The notes below the pieces were generated by a model. The model did no database searches. It had not been told where the DNA came from and saw nothing but the letters and a program-made list of their open reading frames with translations. Below, piece after piece: positions 6,748 through 16,156 of a DNA stretch of 21,364 bases. Made by a program: the position numbers and the translations under genes. Numbering within the stretch: the first letter of the stretch is position 1; every line of letters begins with the position of its first letter. Source of the DNA: CAWEZN01 sp964498015 (lineage in GTDB: Bacteria > Zixibacteria > MSB-5A5 > GN15 > PGXB01); contig CAZCFT010000039.1 in assembly GCA_964498015.1 (NCBI GenBank), positions 1-21,364 on the forward strand. The letters run 5' to 3'.

Positions 6748-9471
6748 CTAATTCTGTGGCGATTCCTTCATGTTGCCCGATTCTCTGAGAATTTGCTGTA
6801 CCAATGGATCGGATCGGTTAATTTTATAATTGGCGAACATCTGGGTCGCCTTGTAAATTTCGGTGGATCTCTTGGTATCAAATAAGACCTGCATCAACTT
6901 CCGATAGGCGTACCCGTTGTTTGGGTTGGCCTCAAATGACTCCCAGAGCAATTTTAGGGCATCCTCGGTATTACCCCGGTAATACTTGGCGAGCCCGAGA
7001 TCCTGGGTATAGAATAGGCTGGACGGATTTCGTCTATGCAGGTCAGCCAGCGTATTTTCCATCTGTGCGAGAATAGCATCGGCTTTGGCCGTATCGCCGT
7101 CTCTTTTGTACATCTGCGATAGCGTGATATAGGATTGGAAGAATTCAGGATATTTATCTACAGTAAATAGCATAAATTGTTTGGCCTCTTCCTGTCGGCC
7201 GGTCCTCTGGAATTCATCGGCTATTCTCAGAGCGTTAAATCCGAGACTCATCATCACACCTGAGGCATTTTCGTCTCTGAAAATAGCGGGGTCGTTGAGC
7301 CCGTCAAATTTATAGACATGGGTAAAAAGGCGGTATCCATCGTCAAGATCGATTTTTCTTTCCGGGGGTTTTTCTTCAAGTCGATAGACCAAACCATCAG
7401 CTACAGCATGTTCCCTGAGTTTGAGGGGCGATTCTGCGTACGGGTCGGAGGTGAAGTAAATCGGGTTCTTCCAATTATTATTCAGCACGACTTCATCCAC
7501 CATCATATCCTGCAATTTCACAATTCTGTTTTCGAAAGCCATCGGGACAAGATAGGCGCGACGCTTTCTGGGTCGATCAAAAAAGGTCTCCTTCGGCCTT
7601 TGGATATCCCTGCCGTCAAGGGAATAGGTATTCCAGAGAATCTGATTATCGCTCAGAGAAATAGGCACGTTATATATATGTTTCATCTGATAGACATACC
7701 AGTCCGTATTGAATAGAGAAAGATTAACGACCCGAACATCCTTCCTGAAATTATAGACCTCCTGTATGCACCAAAGGGGGAAGGTGTCGTTATCGCCGGA
7801 AGTAAACAGAATGGCATCTTTACCGCAACTCTGAAGGAGATTGGAAGCATAGTTGTAGGGATAGTAGTTTCGCGATCGGTCATTAGGGAAATAATTGTCG
7901 GAAATCGCAAGCCCCGGTAGAAGGATCAATACCAGCGATGCAATCATGGCCGGTTTCTGGTAACGGACTAATTTTATATTGGATAACTTGGCCCTGAGCG
8001 ACTCCATCAAAGCCGCCGCGCCAAGACCGAGCGCAAGACCGAAGTACATAAAAGCCGGAGTAAAGAAATAATCACGATTTCTTACTTCCTGATAGGCATC
8101 GCCGCTCACGGAATCATATTTGATCCCGTCGGCGAAGTTCATATATAGGACCAACCCCGCCGAGGCTAATATAAGTAAGATCAAAAACGGCAAGCCGACC
8201 TCCATTTTTTTCCTTATGGTGAACCAGAGCCCGAAAAGCCCCATGAAGAATAATGGCAAAAATACGCCGGGCCGGCTGTACTGTTCTTCAAAATAACTCC
8301 AGAAACCCATATTGGCATGGCGGCCGAATTGATTGGACCATTCCGCCCGCCTGTGAAACATTCGATCTACCATTGATTCCCGGCCATACTGCTTTCTGTC
8401 AAAGAAATCGGCGAACTTATTGAGGTCATAGCTAACGTTGTTCTCGTTAATTCGGGGCTGTAAATCTGAACGAATAGGGATAAAGATATGGATAGAGAAT
8501 CCCATAACAGCGGCAAGAAGAACGAGCAGAGCCGATCTCCAGTCGGTTTCTTTGGCTCGAAAAGCGATTAATACCAGAAGAATAGCGCCGCCGATAAGGC
8601 CAAAGAAGAATTCATAGAATCCCATCATAACAAGAGAGAACGCGCCAATCGCAATCAAGATTGGCCAATTAATATGCCGATAGACCAGAAAGGCCACAAC
8701 ACCCAGAGTCAAAATTGTTAATCCAAGAAAGGCCTGATATCCTCCTCGCCCGTCGGCCGCTAATATAATGAAAAGAAGCTCTGCCACAAAGAATCCGCAA
8801 AGCGCCAACCAAGCTTTTGGAGGCGCATCCTTTCTTAAAATAAAAAATATGGCGGCAACCGGCATGATGAGAAAAGTAGAAAGATGAATCCCTACTCCAA
8901 GCATTCCCAGATAGCTGGCCAGAATGATGATTCTTTCTGCCTTGTTTGTGCCCCTGCTTTCAAAATACTGAAGCATGAGCCAGAAAATAATAGTCATTAT
9001 GAGCATTGAGAGACCATAAACCTCCGCTTCGACAGCATTACCCCAGTTAGTGGATGAAAATGCCATAAAAAGCGAGCCTATGACAGCGCCGGTATAGGTG
9101 ATAATTCTTCGCCAGCCGGAAAATTCAGAGCCTTCATACCAGTATTTAATGATGCGGACAAGAACCAGATATCCAAAGAGGGCCGTGACGGCAGAAGAGA
9201 GAACTGATATCATATTGATCCGAAAACATATATCAGAAGCAATTGGCAACATTGAGAAAAACCGTCCTATTATGATAAACAACGGCGATCCGGGGGGGTG
9301 GGGAACACCCAATATATAGGCGCTGGCCACAAATTCCCCGCAATCCCAAAAAGAGAATGTCGGAGCAACGGTCATTCTATAAATAATGAAGCTGAATAAG
9401 AAGACTATTCCGCCGATGATGGCATTTGTGCGGTCGAAACCATTTCCAGACTTGATACCTTGAATATCCAA
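6748..9471 (-). CDS. DUF2723 GT-C membrane glycosyltransferase with C-terminal TPR region
   Basis: A polytopic protein of about 907 residues. The N-terminal half has about 12 hydrophobic segments, with the DUF2723 hallmark in the first large loop: FWDCGEF (Asp43, Glu46) and GVPHPPGSPLF (His58). The family includes TMEM260, a human protein O-mannosyltransferase, so transfer of a sugar from a lipid carrier to extracytoplasmic protein is the best guess; the bacterial substrate is unknown. After a soluble middle domain, residues from about 730 carry TPR-like helices (LRIADEFQRTGRQEEAKQF, then repeats ending YAYRKLMQVL). I start at the TTG at 9471 because AGGAGGT (9475-9481 on this strand) precedes it; the frame stays open for 35 further codons, but that stretch looks non-coding. 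It converges on the CapK-like gene with no visible terminator. Confidence 0.85.
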   Translation of the reverse strand: MDIQGIKSGNGFDRTNAIIGGIVFLFSFIIYRMTVAPTFSFWDCGEFVASAYILGVPHPPGSPLFIIIGRFFSMLPIASDICFRINMISVLSSAVTALFGYLVLVRIIKYWYEGSEFSGWRRIITYTGAVIGSLFMAFSSTNWGNAVEAEVYGLSMLIMTIIFWLMLQYFESRGTNKAERIIILASYLGMLGVGIHLSTFLIMPVAAIFFILRKDAPPKAWLALCGFFVAELLFIILAADGRGGYQAFLGLTILTLGVVAFLVYRHINWPILIAIGAFSLVMMGFYEFFFGLIGGAILLVLIAFRAKETDWRSALLVLLAAVMGFSIHIFIPIRSDLQPRINENNVSYDLNKFADFFDRKQYGRESMVDRMFHRRAEWSNQFGRHANMGFWSYFEEQYSRPGVFLPLFFMGLFGLWFTIRKKMEVGLPFLILLILASAGLVLYMNFADGIKYDSVSGDAYQEVRNRDYFFTPAFMYFGLALGLGAAALMESLRAKLSNIKLVRYQKPAMIASLVLILLPGLAISDNYFPNDRSRNYYPYNYASNLLQSCGKDAILFTSGDNDTFPLWCIQEVYNFRKDVRVVNLSLFNTDWYVYQMKHIYNVPISLSDNQILWNTYSLDGRDIQRPKETFFDRPRKRRAYLVPMAFENRIVKLQDMMVDEVVLNNNWKNPIYFTSDPYAESPLKLREHAVADGLVYRLEEKPPERKIDLDDGYRLFTHVYKFDGLNDPAIFRDENASGVMMSLGFNALRIADEFQRTGRQEEAKQFMLFTVDKYPEFFQSYITLSQMYKRDGDTAKADAILAQMENTLADLHRRNPSSLFYTQDLGLAKYYRGNTEDALKLLWESFEANPNNGYAYRKLMQVLFDTKRSTEIYKATQMFANYKINRSDPLVQQILRESGNMKESPQN

Positions 9472-9624
9472 ATGACCTCCTAAAGCTTGCGAATTCCTCT
9501 GCCGATAATGTTTATACACCCAAATTTTATGATTTGGCGATAGGCGCAAATATAAGAAATATAATTTGATACACAAGAAATTTCTAATCCGGCGGCGTCA
9601 ATCGCCGGGTCAAATGGAGGCAAA
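9472..9624. promoter_or_regulatory. divergent intergenic region with palindromes
   Basis: These 153 bases separate the DUF2723 gene (leftward) from the small membrane protein (rightward) and must hold promoters for one or both. On the + strand there is an exact TATAAT at 9560-9565, but the best -35-like TTGGCG (9534-9539) sits 20 bases away. A perfect 10-bp palindrome AGAAATTTCT occupies 9576-9585. A GC inverted repeat (CCGGCG 9589-9594, CGCCGG 9603-9608, 8-base loop) lies just before the ribosome binding site of the small gene. Confidence 0.4.
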
Positions 9625-9876
9625 ATGTTTTTCTGGTGCACTTTTCTGTTTTTGCTGGGCATTGCCGCTTTTCTCGACACAATCTTCAATTATGGCGAGA
9701 TCTTCAGGCAGATCAATTCAGTCCTTTTTATGTTGGTATCTCTTGGGCTTCTAATCAGGACAACTACCAAAATCAAGGCCAAGAAAATGGAGGGATATAT
9801 TAGAAGGATTGAGAATCTTGAAATGCAATTAAAAATGTCACAGAATGAAAAAGAAAAAGCCAAGGCTGAATTTTAG
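9625..9876 (+). CDS. small two-helix membrane protein with charged coiled-coil tail
   Basis: An 83-residue protein of no family I recognise. Two hydrophobic segments (about residues 2-19 and 31-45) are followed by a strongly charged, heptad-like tail rich in Lys, Glu and Met (about 47-83). This suggests a hairpin anchored in the inner membrane with a helical cytoplasmic tail. The ATG at 9625 has GGAGG at 9616-9620, 4 bases upstream, and codon use looks like that of its neighbours, so it is probably expressed. It is divergent from the DUF2723 gene, and its stop is only 3 bases from the stop of the convergent TPR gene. Phage-shock-type or generic small membrane proteins share this layout, but nothing ties it to them. 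Confidence 0.65.
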   Translation: MFFWCTFLFLLGIAAFLDTIFNYGEIFRQINSVLFMLVSLGLLIRTTTKIKAKKMEGYIRRIENLEMQLKMSQNEKEKAKAEF

Positions 9877-9879
9877 CAA

Positions 9880-11838
9880 TTACCCCGGCAGACGATACCC
9901 TTCAATTTGTTGAAGTCTCTCCCTGACCTCGCCATTAAAGGGGAAATCGCCATATTTTTCCAAGATTGTCTTATAGATGTCGGCGGCCTCTTTTTTCCTT
10001 TCGGCCATATCAAAGTAAATGTCGCCCTTCAGCTTAAGGCAGTATGGGTAGAAATGATTTTCAGGAAAAGTCTTTTCGATTTCTTCGATAGTTGTCAATG
10101 CCCTGTCCGTGAGGCCAAGATTCATATAATGTTGCGACAATTTGTAATATGCTAACCCGATTAGAGGGGAATCTCCCTGGTCTATAATGAATTTCATTTT
10201 CGACTCGACAGAATCAGGAATAAGGCGAGCCCCATAAAAAAGGGCATCGGCATAGGAGGCGAGAATTTCCGGATAAGATTCCGCGGCATCGGAAATGACC
10301 AGAGTGTTGATTAGGGCATCATCCAGATAAAAGCCGCGCGGATATTCTGCCATCAGTTTTCTGAAACCAAGATCAGCCTCGCGATACTGGTGGCGATAAA
10401 ATTGAATCATGGCCAAATTATAATCCATGAATTCCTTCCTTTCCGCGTCCGGCTCACCGCTACGCAGACGCTGAAAAATATCGGCGGCAGAATCAAGCTT
10501 ACCTTCCACTATTTGCAGTTTAGCTATCTCAAGCGGCGCTTCATAGAGATAAGGCGGAAATTGGAAAGTATTGGCGACAGAATCATAAAATATGCGGGCT
10601 GAATCATAGCTCTTAAGATCATAACGGTAGATATTCCCAATTTCAAAAAGAGCCTCTGCTTTGTCTCGCACCTGTGGGTACTGTTTTATAATGTAATCAT
10701 AATTCGTCAAGGCCTCGCGATATTTTCCGATTCCGACCAGAGCTTCACCGTAATAGAATCTATATTCGGAAAAAGCCCAATTCTGAGCATATTTTTGATT
10801 TGCATATTCGGCCGTTTTGATTACCTGATCATAAAGCTTTCTTTCGCGACACTGGCGGAGGTATTGGAAAAGCTCGCCACCCTTGCTTTTGGAAAGCGAA
10901 TCGAGGATGACGCAGATATCAAACGCCTCGGCGTATTGATTATTTTTCAAATAAGATTCTTCCAACATCCGCAGGGCGTATGCGTTATTAGGCAGAGTGT
11001 CCAAGATATTCTTCAACGCTTTTATGATTAACGGGGGGGCTCCCTGTACCCTGATTAATTGCCCCAATTTGCGGTCGGCATCACGAGCCGCAAGCGTGTC
11101 GGCCTGAATAGATTTGAAATATTCAACGACCGCATCATAATAAGAGCCGCGAGTTTCATAAATGGAGGCGGCTTCAATAGAAAATAGATAATTCTGCTTG
11201 AATCTTTTCCGGCCGTCTTCAATTAATTTCATGGCGTGGTCAGTGGAGCCATAATTGACCAACTGTCGAACTACCGAACCGAAGACATCTTTATTATCCG
11301 GGAATTTCTTCAGAATTTCGTCAACTTCCGCATTGGCAAGGGAATCATTCCCCATCTTGAAGTAAGTTTCAAGCAACAAGTAATGATTGGGAAAATCAGA
11401 CGGGTCTTTTTCAATTTGCCTCTGAAGAAGTATTTCCGCCTTCGCAAAAGCTTTCAATTCTGAGTAGCAAACCAGCATCAATTCGATGACAGCTTTATCA
11501 TCAGGCTGTTTTTCATAAATGTTTTCAAGGATATTGATAGCGCTGATAAACGCTCTCTGAGCAATCAATTGCCTAATTGAAGCCAACCGATCAGTCTTAT
11601 TATTTGGAGACTGGTTGCCGTGAATCGTGATCTTAGCAGGCGCGGGATTCTGATCGATTTGGTAAACATCACTACTGTCAAGTTGCGCAAATTCTTGACC
11701 CCGCTCGGATTTTTCAGTCACAAGGCCTGATCCGGCTGTTGACGGAGAAGCAGAACTTGCACCGCTGGTAGCGGCAAAGAGAAAAACATACAATACTAAT
11801 ATAGTTTTGAAGAAAAATTTACTTATTACTCGAGTCAT
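9880..11838 (-). CDS. secreted TPR-repeat protein
   Basis: A 652-residue protein with an N-terminal signal (hydrophobic residues about 8-24, then a small-residue SGASSAS stretch suitable for cleavage), so probably periplasmic. After a low-complexity linker (to about residue 75) the rest is tandem helix pairs of TPR type, with recurring patterns such as AIxxL.N...KQPDDKAVIELM and YGEALVGIGKYREALTNYDYIIKQYP. The last repeats (KLKGDIYFDMAERKKEAADIYKTI, FNGEVRERL) resemble BamD/YbgF-like units. TPR arrays are scaffolds for protein partners, and the partner here is unknown. It follows the DUF4175 gene by 82 bases on the same strand, so an operon with DUF4159 and DUF4175 is likely. Confidence 0.85.
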   Translation of the reverse strand: MTRVISKFFFKTILVLYVFLFAATSGASSASPSTAGSGLVTEKSERGQEFAQLDSSDVYQIDQNPAPAKITIHGNQSPNNKTDRLASIRQLIAQRAFISAINILENIYEKQPDDKAVIELMLVCYSELKAFAKAEILLQRQIEKDPSDFPNHYLLLETYFKMGNDSLANAEVDEILKKFPDNKDVFGSVVRQLVNYGSTDHAMKLIEDGRKRFKQNYLFSIEAASIYETRGSYYDAVVEYFKSIQADTLAARDADRKLGQLIRVQGAPPLIIKALKNILDTLPNNAYALRMLEESYLKNNQYAEAFDICVILDSLSKSKGGELFQYLRQCRERKLYDQVIKTAEYANQKYAQNWAFSEYRFYYGEALVGIGKYREALTNYDYIIKQYPQVRDKAEALFEIGNIYRYDLKSYDSARIFYDSVANTFQFPPYLYEAPLEIAKLQIVEGKLDSAADIFQRLRSGEPDAERKEFMDYNLAMIQFYRHQYREADLGFRKLMAEYPRGFYLDDALINTLVISDAAESYPEILASYADALFYGARLIPDSVESKMKFIIDQGDSPLIGLAYYKLSQHYMNLGLTDRALTTIEEIEKTFPENHFYPYCLKLKGDIYFDMAERKKEAADIYKTILEKYGDFPFNGEVRERLQQIEGYRLPG

Positions 11839-11920
11839 TTATCGACAACCTGCAATTGATTTTTGTGGATAAAGATTCCCTATCGAGTCCTAAACAATCG
11901 GGATTGAGACTGTTTTGAAA

Positions 11921-14900
11921 TCATTGATTGCCCGAAATGCTGTCAGTCGGAGAACCGTAATCTGCTTTTTCAAGAAGAGCCTTGAAATAGGCTTTGATAT
12001 GCTGTTCATATTCGGGTGGGTAGCCTTCATCCATGAATTGGCGCAGTTTATCTTCCATATTCAAGCCGTCGCCCAATTGATTTCCGGACAGGTCAGCCGG
12101 CGAATTGCGGATTATATCCTTTCCCACTTCAGCTTTGCGTTGTTCGGTGAAATCTTTTCTCTGAAGGGTTCTGGAAGCGTCAAGCATTCTTGAATATACT
12201 TTCAATTGGCGCTCAAGAGTCTCCTGGCCGACCTGGCCATCGCTTAATTCTTCAACGATTTTTTTCATCTCATCGGAGATGGCATCAATCCGTCCCAAAA
12301 CCTCTTTGCCGTTGCCGAATTCCTGCTGAAGCTGTTGAAGAGACTTTCTGATTCCCTCCTGCTCGGAGGCAAGACGTCTTAAACCTTCCTTATTGCTCGG
12401 GGAGATATCTTTCGGATTCTGACATTGAGACTGCGTCTGCTGATTAAGCATATCCTGCTTCTGGCAAAGGGAATTCAATTTTTGATTGGGTTTATTACAG
12501 GAACCGCCCTTATTGCATTTGCTTTGGGCCTCGAGAGCGTCGAGCATTCTCACGGCCGCTCGATTAAGATTGAAAAGCGCCTCCTGCTGAAATCCTTTTC
12601 CTTCTGCTCCCCGCCGATCGCTGAATTTGTCGATGGAAAGATCCATATTCCCCATCGCCCGCTGTACCAATTCCTCCAATTCGGCGGCAATGAATGGAGA
12701 TTCCTTCCCCATTTCCGCGACCTTATTGGCCAACCCTCCAACCGATTCTTTCAAAACCTGCTGTTGCGCCGCCAGGTCCCGAAGAACCTCCGATTCCCAC
12801 TTCATACCGCTGGCTTTATCGATTAATATCTCCTCGTTTCCCGATAGATAGTTTATGTCATCAATCGATTCTCTTATCTTGTCCGCTATCTCGCTATCGC
12901 TCCCTTTGCACATATTAGATTGACCTTTTTGCATGGAGTCGAGCAGAGCCAGGAGTTTGGACAAGGCTTTTTTCCCCTCTTCCATCGAAGAATCTTTTTC
13001 TTTCGCTGACAACTGCTGAGACATATTATCCATATTCTGGCCGGCATCATTTTGCTCCACGGCCGAGCAGAATTTATCGGCTTCCTCAGCTTTCTTATAC
13101 GGTATTTCATTCAGCATCTTCCGAAAATCATTAACCTGCTCTTTAAGATTGTCAAGTTGGCTTTTTACTTTCTGTTCGCCTGTCGCCAGTGAAGGAAGTT
13201 GCTCTTTTTTTGATTCGGAAACACTATTGTTCATCTTCTCCTGATTGGCGGCAATCTCTTTGGCCAACTCTGTCAGAGCGTTTACTTTCTGCTCTATCTT
13301 CATCTTCTTCAAGAGAGCGATAGTACGCTCAAGCCGTTTCATCATCTCTTCCTGTGATAATTGAAAATCTTTGATAGCAGATTCCAACTCTTTTGGATCC
13401 ATATTCTTGAGAGCTTCCATTAGTTTCAGTCGGGCCTCTTTCATCTCTGGCGTGGCAACCTCTTCAAAAAGCTTTTGAATCTCCATCAGTTTCTCAAGAA
13501 TCTCGCGACTCGTGAGACTATTCTCTTCCATCTTCTTGATCATCTCATTCATCTTGTTGGCCGATTCTTTCATCTGGTCGGAAATCTTCTCTTCCTTGTT
13601 GGCGATTTCTTCCAACTCCTTTTGATGTTGCCATGAGAGCTTCTGATCGGTTCCTTTTCTTTCCTGGTCAATCTTGCGGGCAAGATTCTTCATCCGCTCC
13701 GCCAGCTCTTTATGAGCCTTGAGATATTCTTCAGACTGATTGATATTCTGGTTTTCGTCCTGCTCGGTTTGGGAAATTATTTCGTCCAGAGACGGAAACC
13801 GTGCAATGTAGTTTCTGGAGAGAGTAACTTTCGGGCCGCTGATTCGGTCGTTATCGGCCAACTCGAAATGGTACTGGACAAAATCGGAGGGCTGAAGATT
13901 CAAAGGTTCCAAATTCCAGTTGAAATTTATCTCCCCCTCCGTCTTGATTCTGTCGGAGAAATGAAGTACCGCCACCATATCCTCGCCCTTTTCTCCGTTG
14001 GCGAAGATATTATACTTCAGGACAAGTGAAGAGAATCCATAATCGTCTGATATCCTCAATAATAGCGGAACGGTCATGTCTTCGTTCAGATTGATATCAA
14101 CTCCCGGACGGATAACTTCTATGACCGGATATTCATCGGGGACGGCGGTTATGTGATACTCGATCGGATCGGGATTTTCCTCACCCTGATTATCCACCAG
14201 ATGAATAATATAATTCCGATCCCTATCAATTTTGAAAGATTGCTCAGCGGTGAGACCATTGATTTCAAAAGGAGAACGGGAGGAATCACTGAACGCCATT
14301 TCCGCTTTCTGCACCGGTAGATTGGCTTCGATTTTCATGTTCACTCTTGTCCCGATCACCGCCGAAATGGAGCCATCATTTTCATCAATTACCATCGGTG
14401 GGAGGCCGGTATAGTCGGGGTAATAAAGCGAGAGCTTAATTCCGGTAACACGCGGCCTATCGACAACCTCAATATGCGCCGTCTGGGTCTCTATTCTACC
14501 TGCCCGGACATAATAGTCCATGGGCCGTCTGGCCTGCTTGACAGTTGTAAGAATAAGCGCGGAATCCCCCAGGGATGAAACGGCCTTCTTGACTTTGGTC
14601 ATTTCAAGTTCGGTTTTTTGCCAGTTTCCATCCAGAAATCTGTAATAGATAGTCGCCTTATCTGGAAATTTGTCTCCCTTTATTATGGCGCCAATATCAA
14701 TATCTCGATATTTGACTGCAGTGATATTTCCCGGATAATTGGACAGATTGTATCCTAAAGGAGGCGTTACTAACTCTGTCGGTCGGGAGTAAACTTCATA
14801 GGAATGGCTGAATAATCCCGGGAAAATAAGCAGAAGCAGAACTGCCGCAACTGCAGCTATTCCCGCGGAGCGAAGATTACGCCAGACTGGATAAACCGAG

Positions 14901-15337
14901 ATGGTCTCGCTAAAATTCAGATTCCGGCATTTTTCTTCAGCTTGGAGCAGGGTAGCAACCATCAAGTCATAAGAAAGCCCGCTTGCTTCATCTTCTTTCC
15001 ATGAAGAAAACTGCAGGGCAGCTATCAGTCTTCCCTTTAATTCGGGGAATTTTTTCTCCAGCCTGAGCGCGGTGTGTTCAATCGAGCCCTCCAAAAGTCG
15101 CAAAAATATAAATTTCCAGAAGAGATATAGAAGAACAACGCCGGAAAAGACCAAAAGTATGATTTTTACCCAGACCGGAAGAATGACAATTTTGGCAAGC
15201 AGAGATAATATTATAGCTATTGATAATACGCCGGCAATCATTCCCAGAATCCCAGCAAAACATAAAATTCCCCTCTCTTTCAGAAGGGTTTTGTTTATTC
15301 GGTTCCTAAGGCTTTCTATTTTTTTAAATTCTTCCAT
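11921..15337 (-). CDS. DUF4175 family large membrane-anchored coiled-coil protein
   Basis: A 1138-residue protein of unknown function. The N-terminus has two close membrane helices (about 23-49 and 53-78) and a third at about 158-175, then a mixed beta region with Ig-like character (about 190-510). From about residue 515 almost to the end it is highly helical and rich in Glu, Lys, Gln and Met, and must form long coiled coils. Within this lies a cluster of four cysteines (Cys941, 947, 958, 972). The C-terminal GYPPEYEQHIKAYFKAL is a recurrent family ending. DUF4175 genes commonly sit with MoxR ATPase, DUF58 and Bat-type genes. Here only DUF4159 (15 bases upstream) and a TPR gene flank it. Start at ATG 15337, with AAGGTGAAG just upstream. 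Confidence 0.88.
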   Translation of the reverse strand: MEEFKKIESLRNRINKTLLKERGILCFAGILGMIAGVLSIAIILSLLAKIVILPVWVKIILLVFSGVVLLYLFWKFIFLRLLEGSIEHTALRLEKKFPELKGRLIAALQFSSWKEDEASGLSYDLMVATLLQAEEKCRNLNFSETISVYPVWRNLRSAGIAAVAAVLLLLIFPGLFSHSYEVYSRPTELVTPPLGYNLSNYPGNITAVKYRDIDIGAIIKGDKFPDKATIYYRFLDGNWQKTELEMTKVKKAVSSLGDSALILTTVKQARRPMDYYVRAGRIETQTAHIEVVDRPRVTGIKLSLYYPDYTGLPPMVIDENDGSISAVIGTRVNMKIEANLPVQKAEMAFSDSSRSPFEINGLTAEQSFKIDRDRNYIIHLVDNQGEENPDPIEYHITAVPDEYPVIEVIRPGVDINLNEDMTVPLLLRISDDYGFSSLVLKYNIFANGEKGEDMVAVLHFSDRIKTEGEINFNWNLEPLNLQPSDFVQYHFELADNDRISGPKVTLSRNYIARFPSLDEIISQTEQDENQNINQSEEYLKAHKELAERMKNLARKIDQERKGTDQKLSWQHQKELEEIANKEEKISDQMKESANKMNEMIKKMEENSLTSREILEKLMEIQKLFEEVATPEMKEARLKLMEALKNMDPKELESAIKDFQLSQEEMMKRLERTIALLKKMKIEQKVNALTELAKEIAANQEKMNNSVSESKKEQLPSLATGEQKVKSQLDNLKEQVNDFRKMLNEIPYKKAEEADKFCSAVEQNDAGQNMDNMSQQLSAKEKDSSMEEGKKALSKLLALLDSMQKGQSNMCKGSDSEIADKIRESIDDINYLSGNEEILIDKASGMKWESEVLRDLAAQQQVLKESVGGLANKVAEMGKESPFIAAELEELVQRAMGNMDLSIDKFSDRRGAEGKGFQQEALFNLNRAAVRMLDALEAQSKCNKGGSCNKPNQKLNSLCQKQDMLNQQTQSQCQNPKDISPSNKEGLRRLASEQEGIRKSLQQLQQEFGNGKEVLGRIDAISDEMKKIVEELSDGQVGQETLERQLKVYSRMLDASRTLQRKDFTEQRKAEVGKDIIRNSPADLSGNQLGDGLNMEDKLRQFMDEGYPPEYEQHIKAYFKALLEKADYGSPTDSISGNQ

Positions 15338-15352
15338 ACTTCACCTTCAGCG

Positions 15353-16081
15353 TCAATGAGTCAAAGCATATACGAGTATATTCATCCCCATCTTCAATGC
15401 CGCTTCTCTTTTTTCCGGCGGATCATTGTGAACCTGAGGGTCCTCCCATCCATCACCTATATCGGATTCATAATCATAATACAATACCACCCTGCCGTTA
15501 AGAATCATTCCGAACCCTTGAGCAGGTTTGTTGTCGTGCTCATGGATTTTGGGCACACCATTGGGGAAATCATAATAGCTGTGGTAGATAGGATGGTTGA
15601 AAGGAAGCTCAACCAACTCCCGCTCCGGGAAAAGCGAGGCAATTTCTTTTCGGATATTCTTATCCATACCGTAGGAATCATTGATTAATAAAAAGCCCCC
15701 GCCCGCAAGATACGTTCTCAACCGTTCTTTCTCCTCATCGTTAAATTTCATTATCCCATGTCCGGTGGCGAAAAGAAAAGGGTACTGGAAAAGATTATTA
15801 TCCATGACCTGAACAACTTTCTCCTCGGTATCGATGGGGAAATTGCTATTGTCCCGGATAAAATTGAGAAGATTCGGCAGTGCAGAACTTCCCCAATACC
15901 AGTCTCCGCCGCCTCCATAATGAAGGCGGGTAATTGACACGGCCGACGGGTTGATCTGAGCCACAGTCGCCGCTTTTTTGGGCAAATTGAACCTCGACAG
16001 AATCCCCTCTCTTTCTTGAGATCTGATCGGGACGACGGCAATTAATAATAGGCCAAGAAAAGGCAAGTAAAATCTAAGCAT
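15353..16081 (-). CDS. DUF4159 domain protein, exported
   Basis: A 242-residue protein made of a signal peptide (hydrophobic residues about 4-18) followed by a single DUF4159 domain. Characteristic stretches are VSITRLHYGGGGDWYW, YPFLFATGHG, LAGGGFLLINDSYG and the C-terminal NPPEKREAALKMGMNIL-like helix (here DPPEKREAALKMGMNILVY). The fold is thought to be class-I glutamine-amidotransferase-like, but the usual catalytic Cys is not apparent, so a binding role is more likely. DUF4159 often occurs as the C-terminal part of Bat-like membrane proteins; here it stands alone. I start at the ATG at 16081 (AGGTG just upstream) rather than the GTG two codons earlier. It leads a probable three-gene operon with DUF4175 and the TPR gene. 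Confidence 0.87.
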   Translation of the reverse strand: MLRFYLPFLGLLLIAVVPIRSQEREGILSRFNLPKKAATVAQINPSAVSITRLHYGGGGDWYWGSSALPNLLNFIRDNSNFPIDTEEKVVQVMDNNLFQYPFLFATGHGIMKFNDEEKERLRTYLAGGGFLLINDSYGMDKNIRKEIASLFPERELVELPFNHPIYHSYYDFPNGVPKIHEHDNKPAQGFGMILNGRVVLYYDYESDIGDGWEDPQVHNDPPEKREAALKMGMNILVYALTH

Positions 16082-16156
16082 AAGCACCTATGTACAATAT
16101 ACTATCTTAAGCGGATTTTCGGCGAAAAATATTGAAGGCAATTATTTAAAAAACTC

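Noticed and set aside
9472..9576. Upstream 35-codon extension of the DUF2723 protein
   Set aside because: It places the AGGAGGT ribosome binding site inside the gene and adds residues (YKHYRQRNSQ and similar) unlike the family's N-terminus; the TTG at 9471 is better.
11839..11920. Short near-palindrome CAATCCCGATTG between DUF4175 and the TPR gene as a terminator
   Set aside because: The loop would be only two bases and there is no T run, so the two genes are probably co-transcribed.
12425..12918. Several overlapping open frames on the + strand opposite DUF4175
   Set aside because: They are antisense to the low-complexity, Glu/Lys/Gln-rich coiled coil, whose codon bias opens the other frames; none has start signals or domains.
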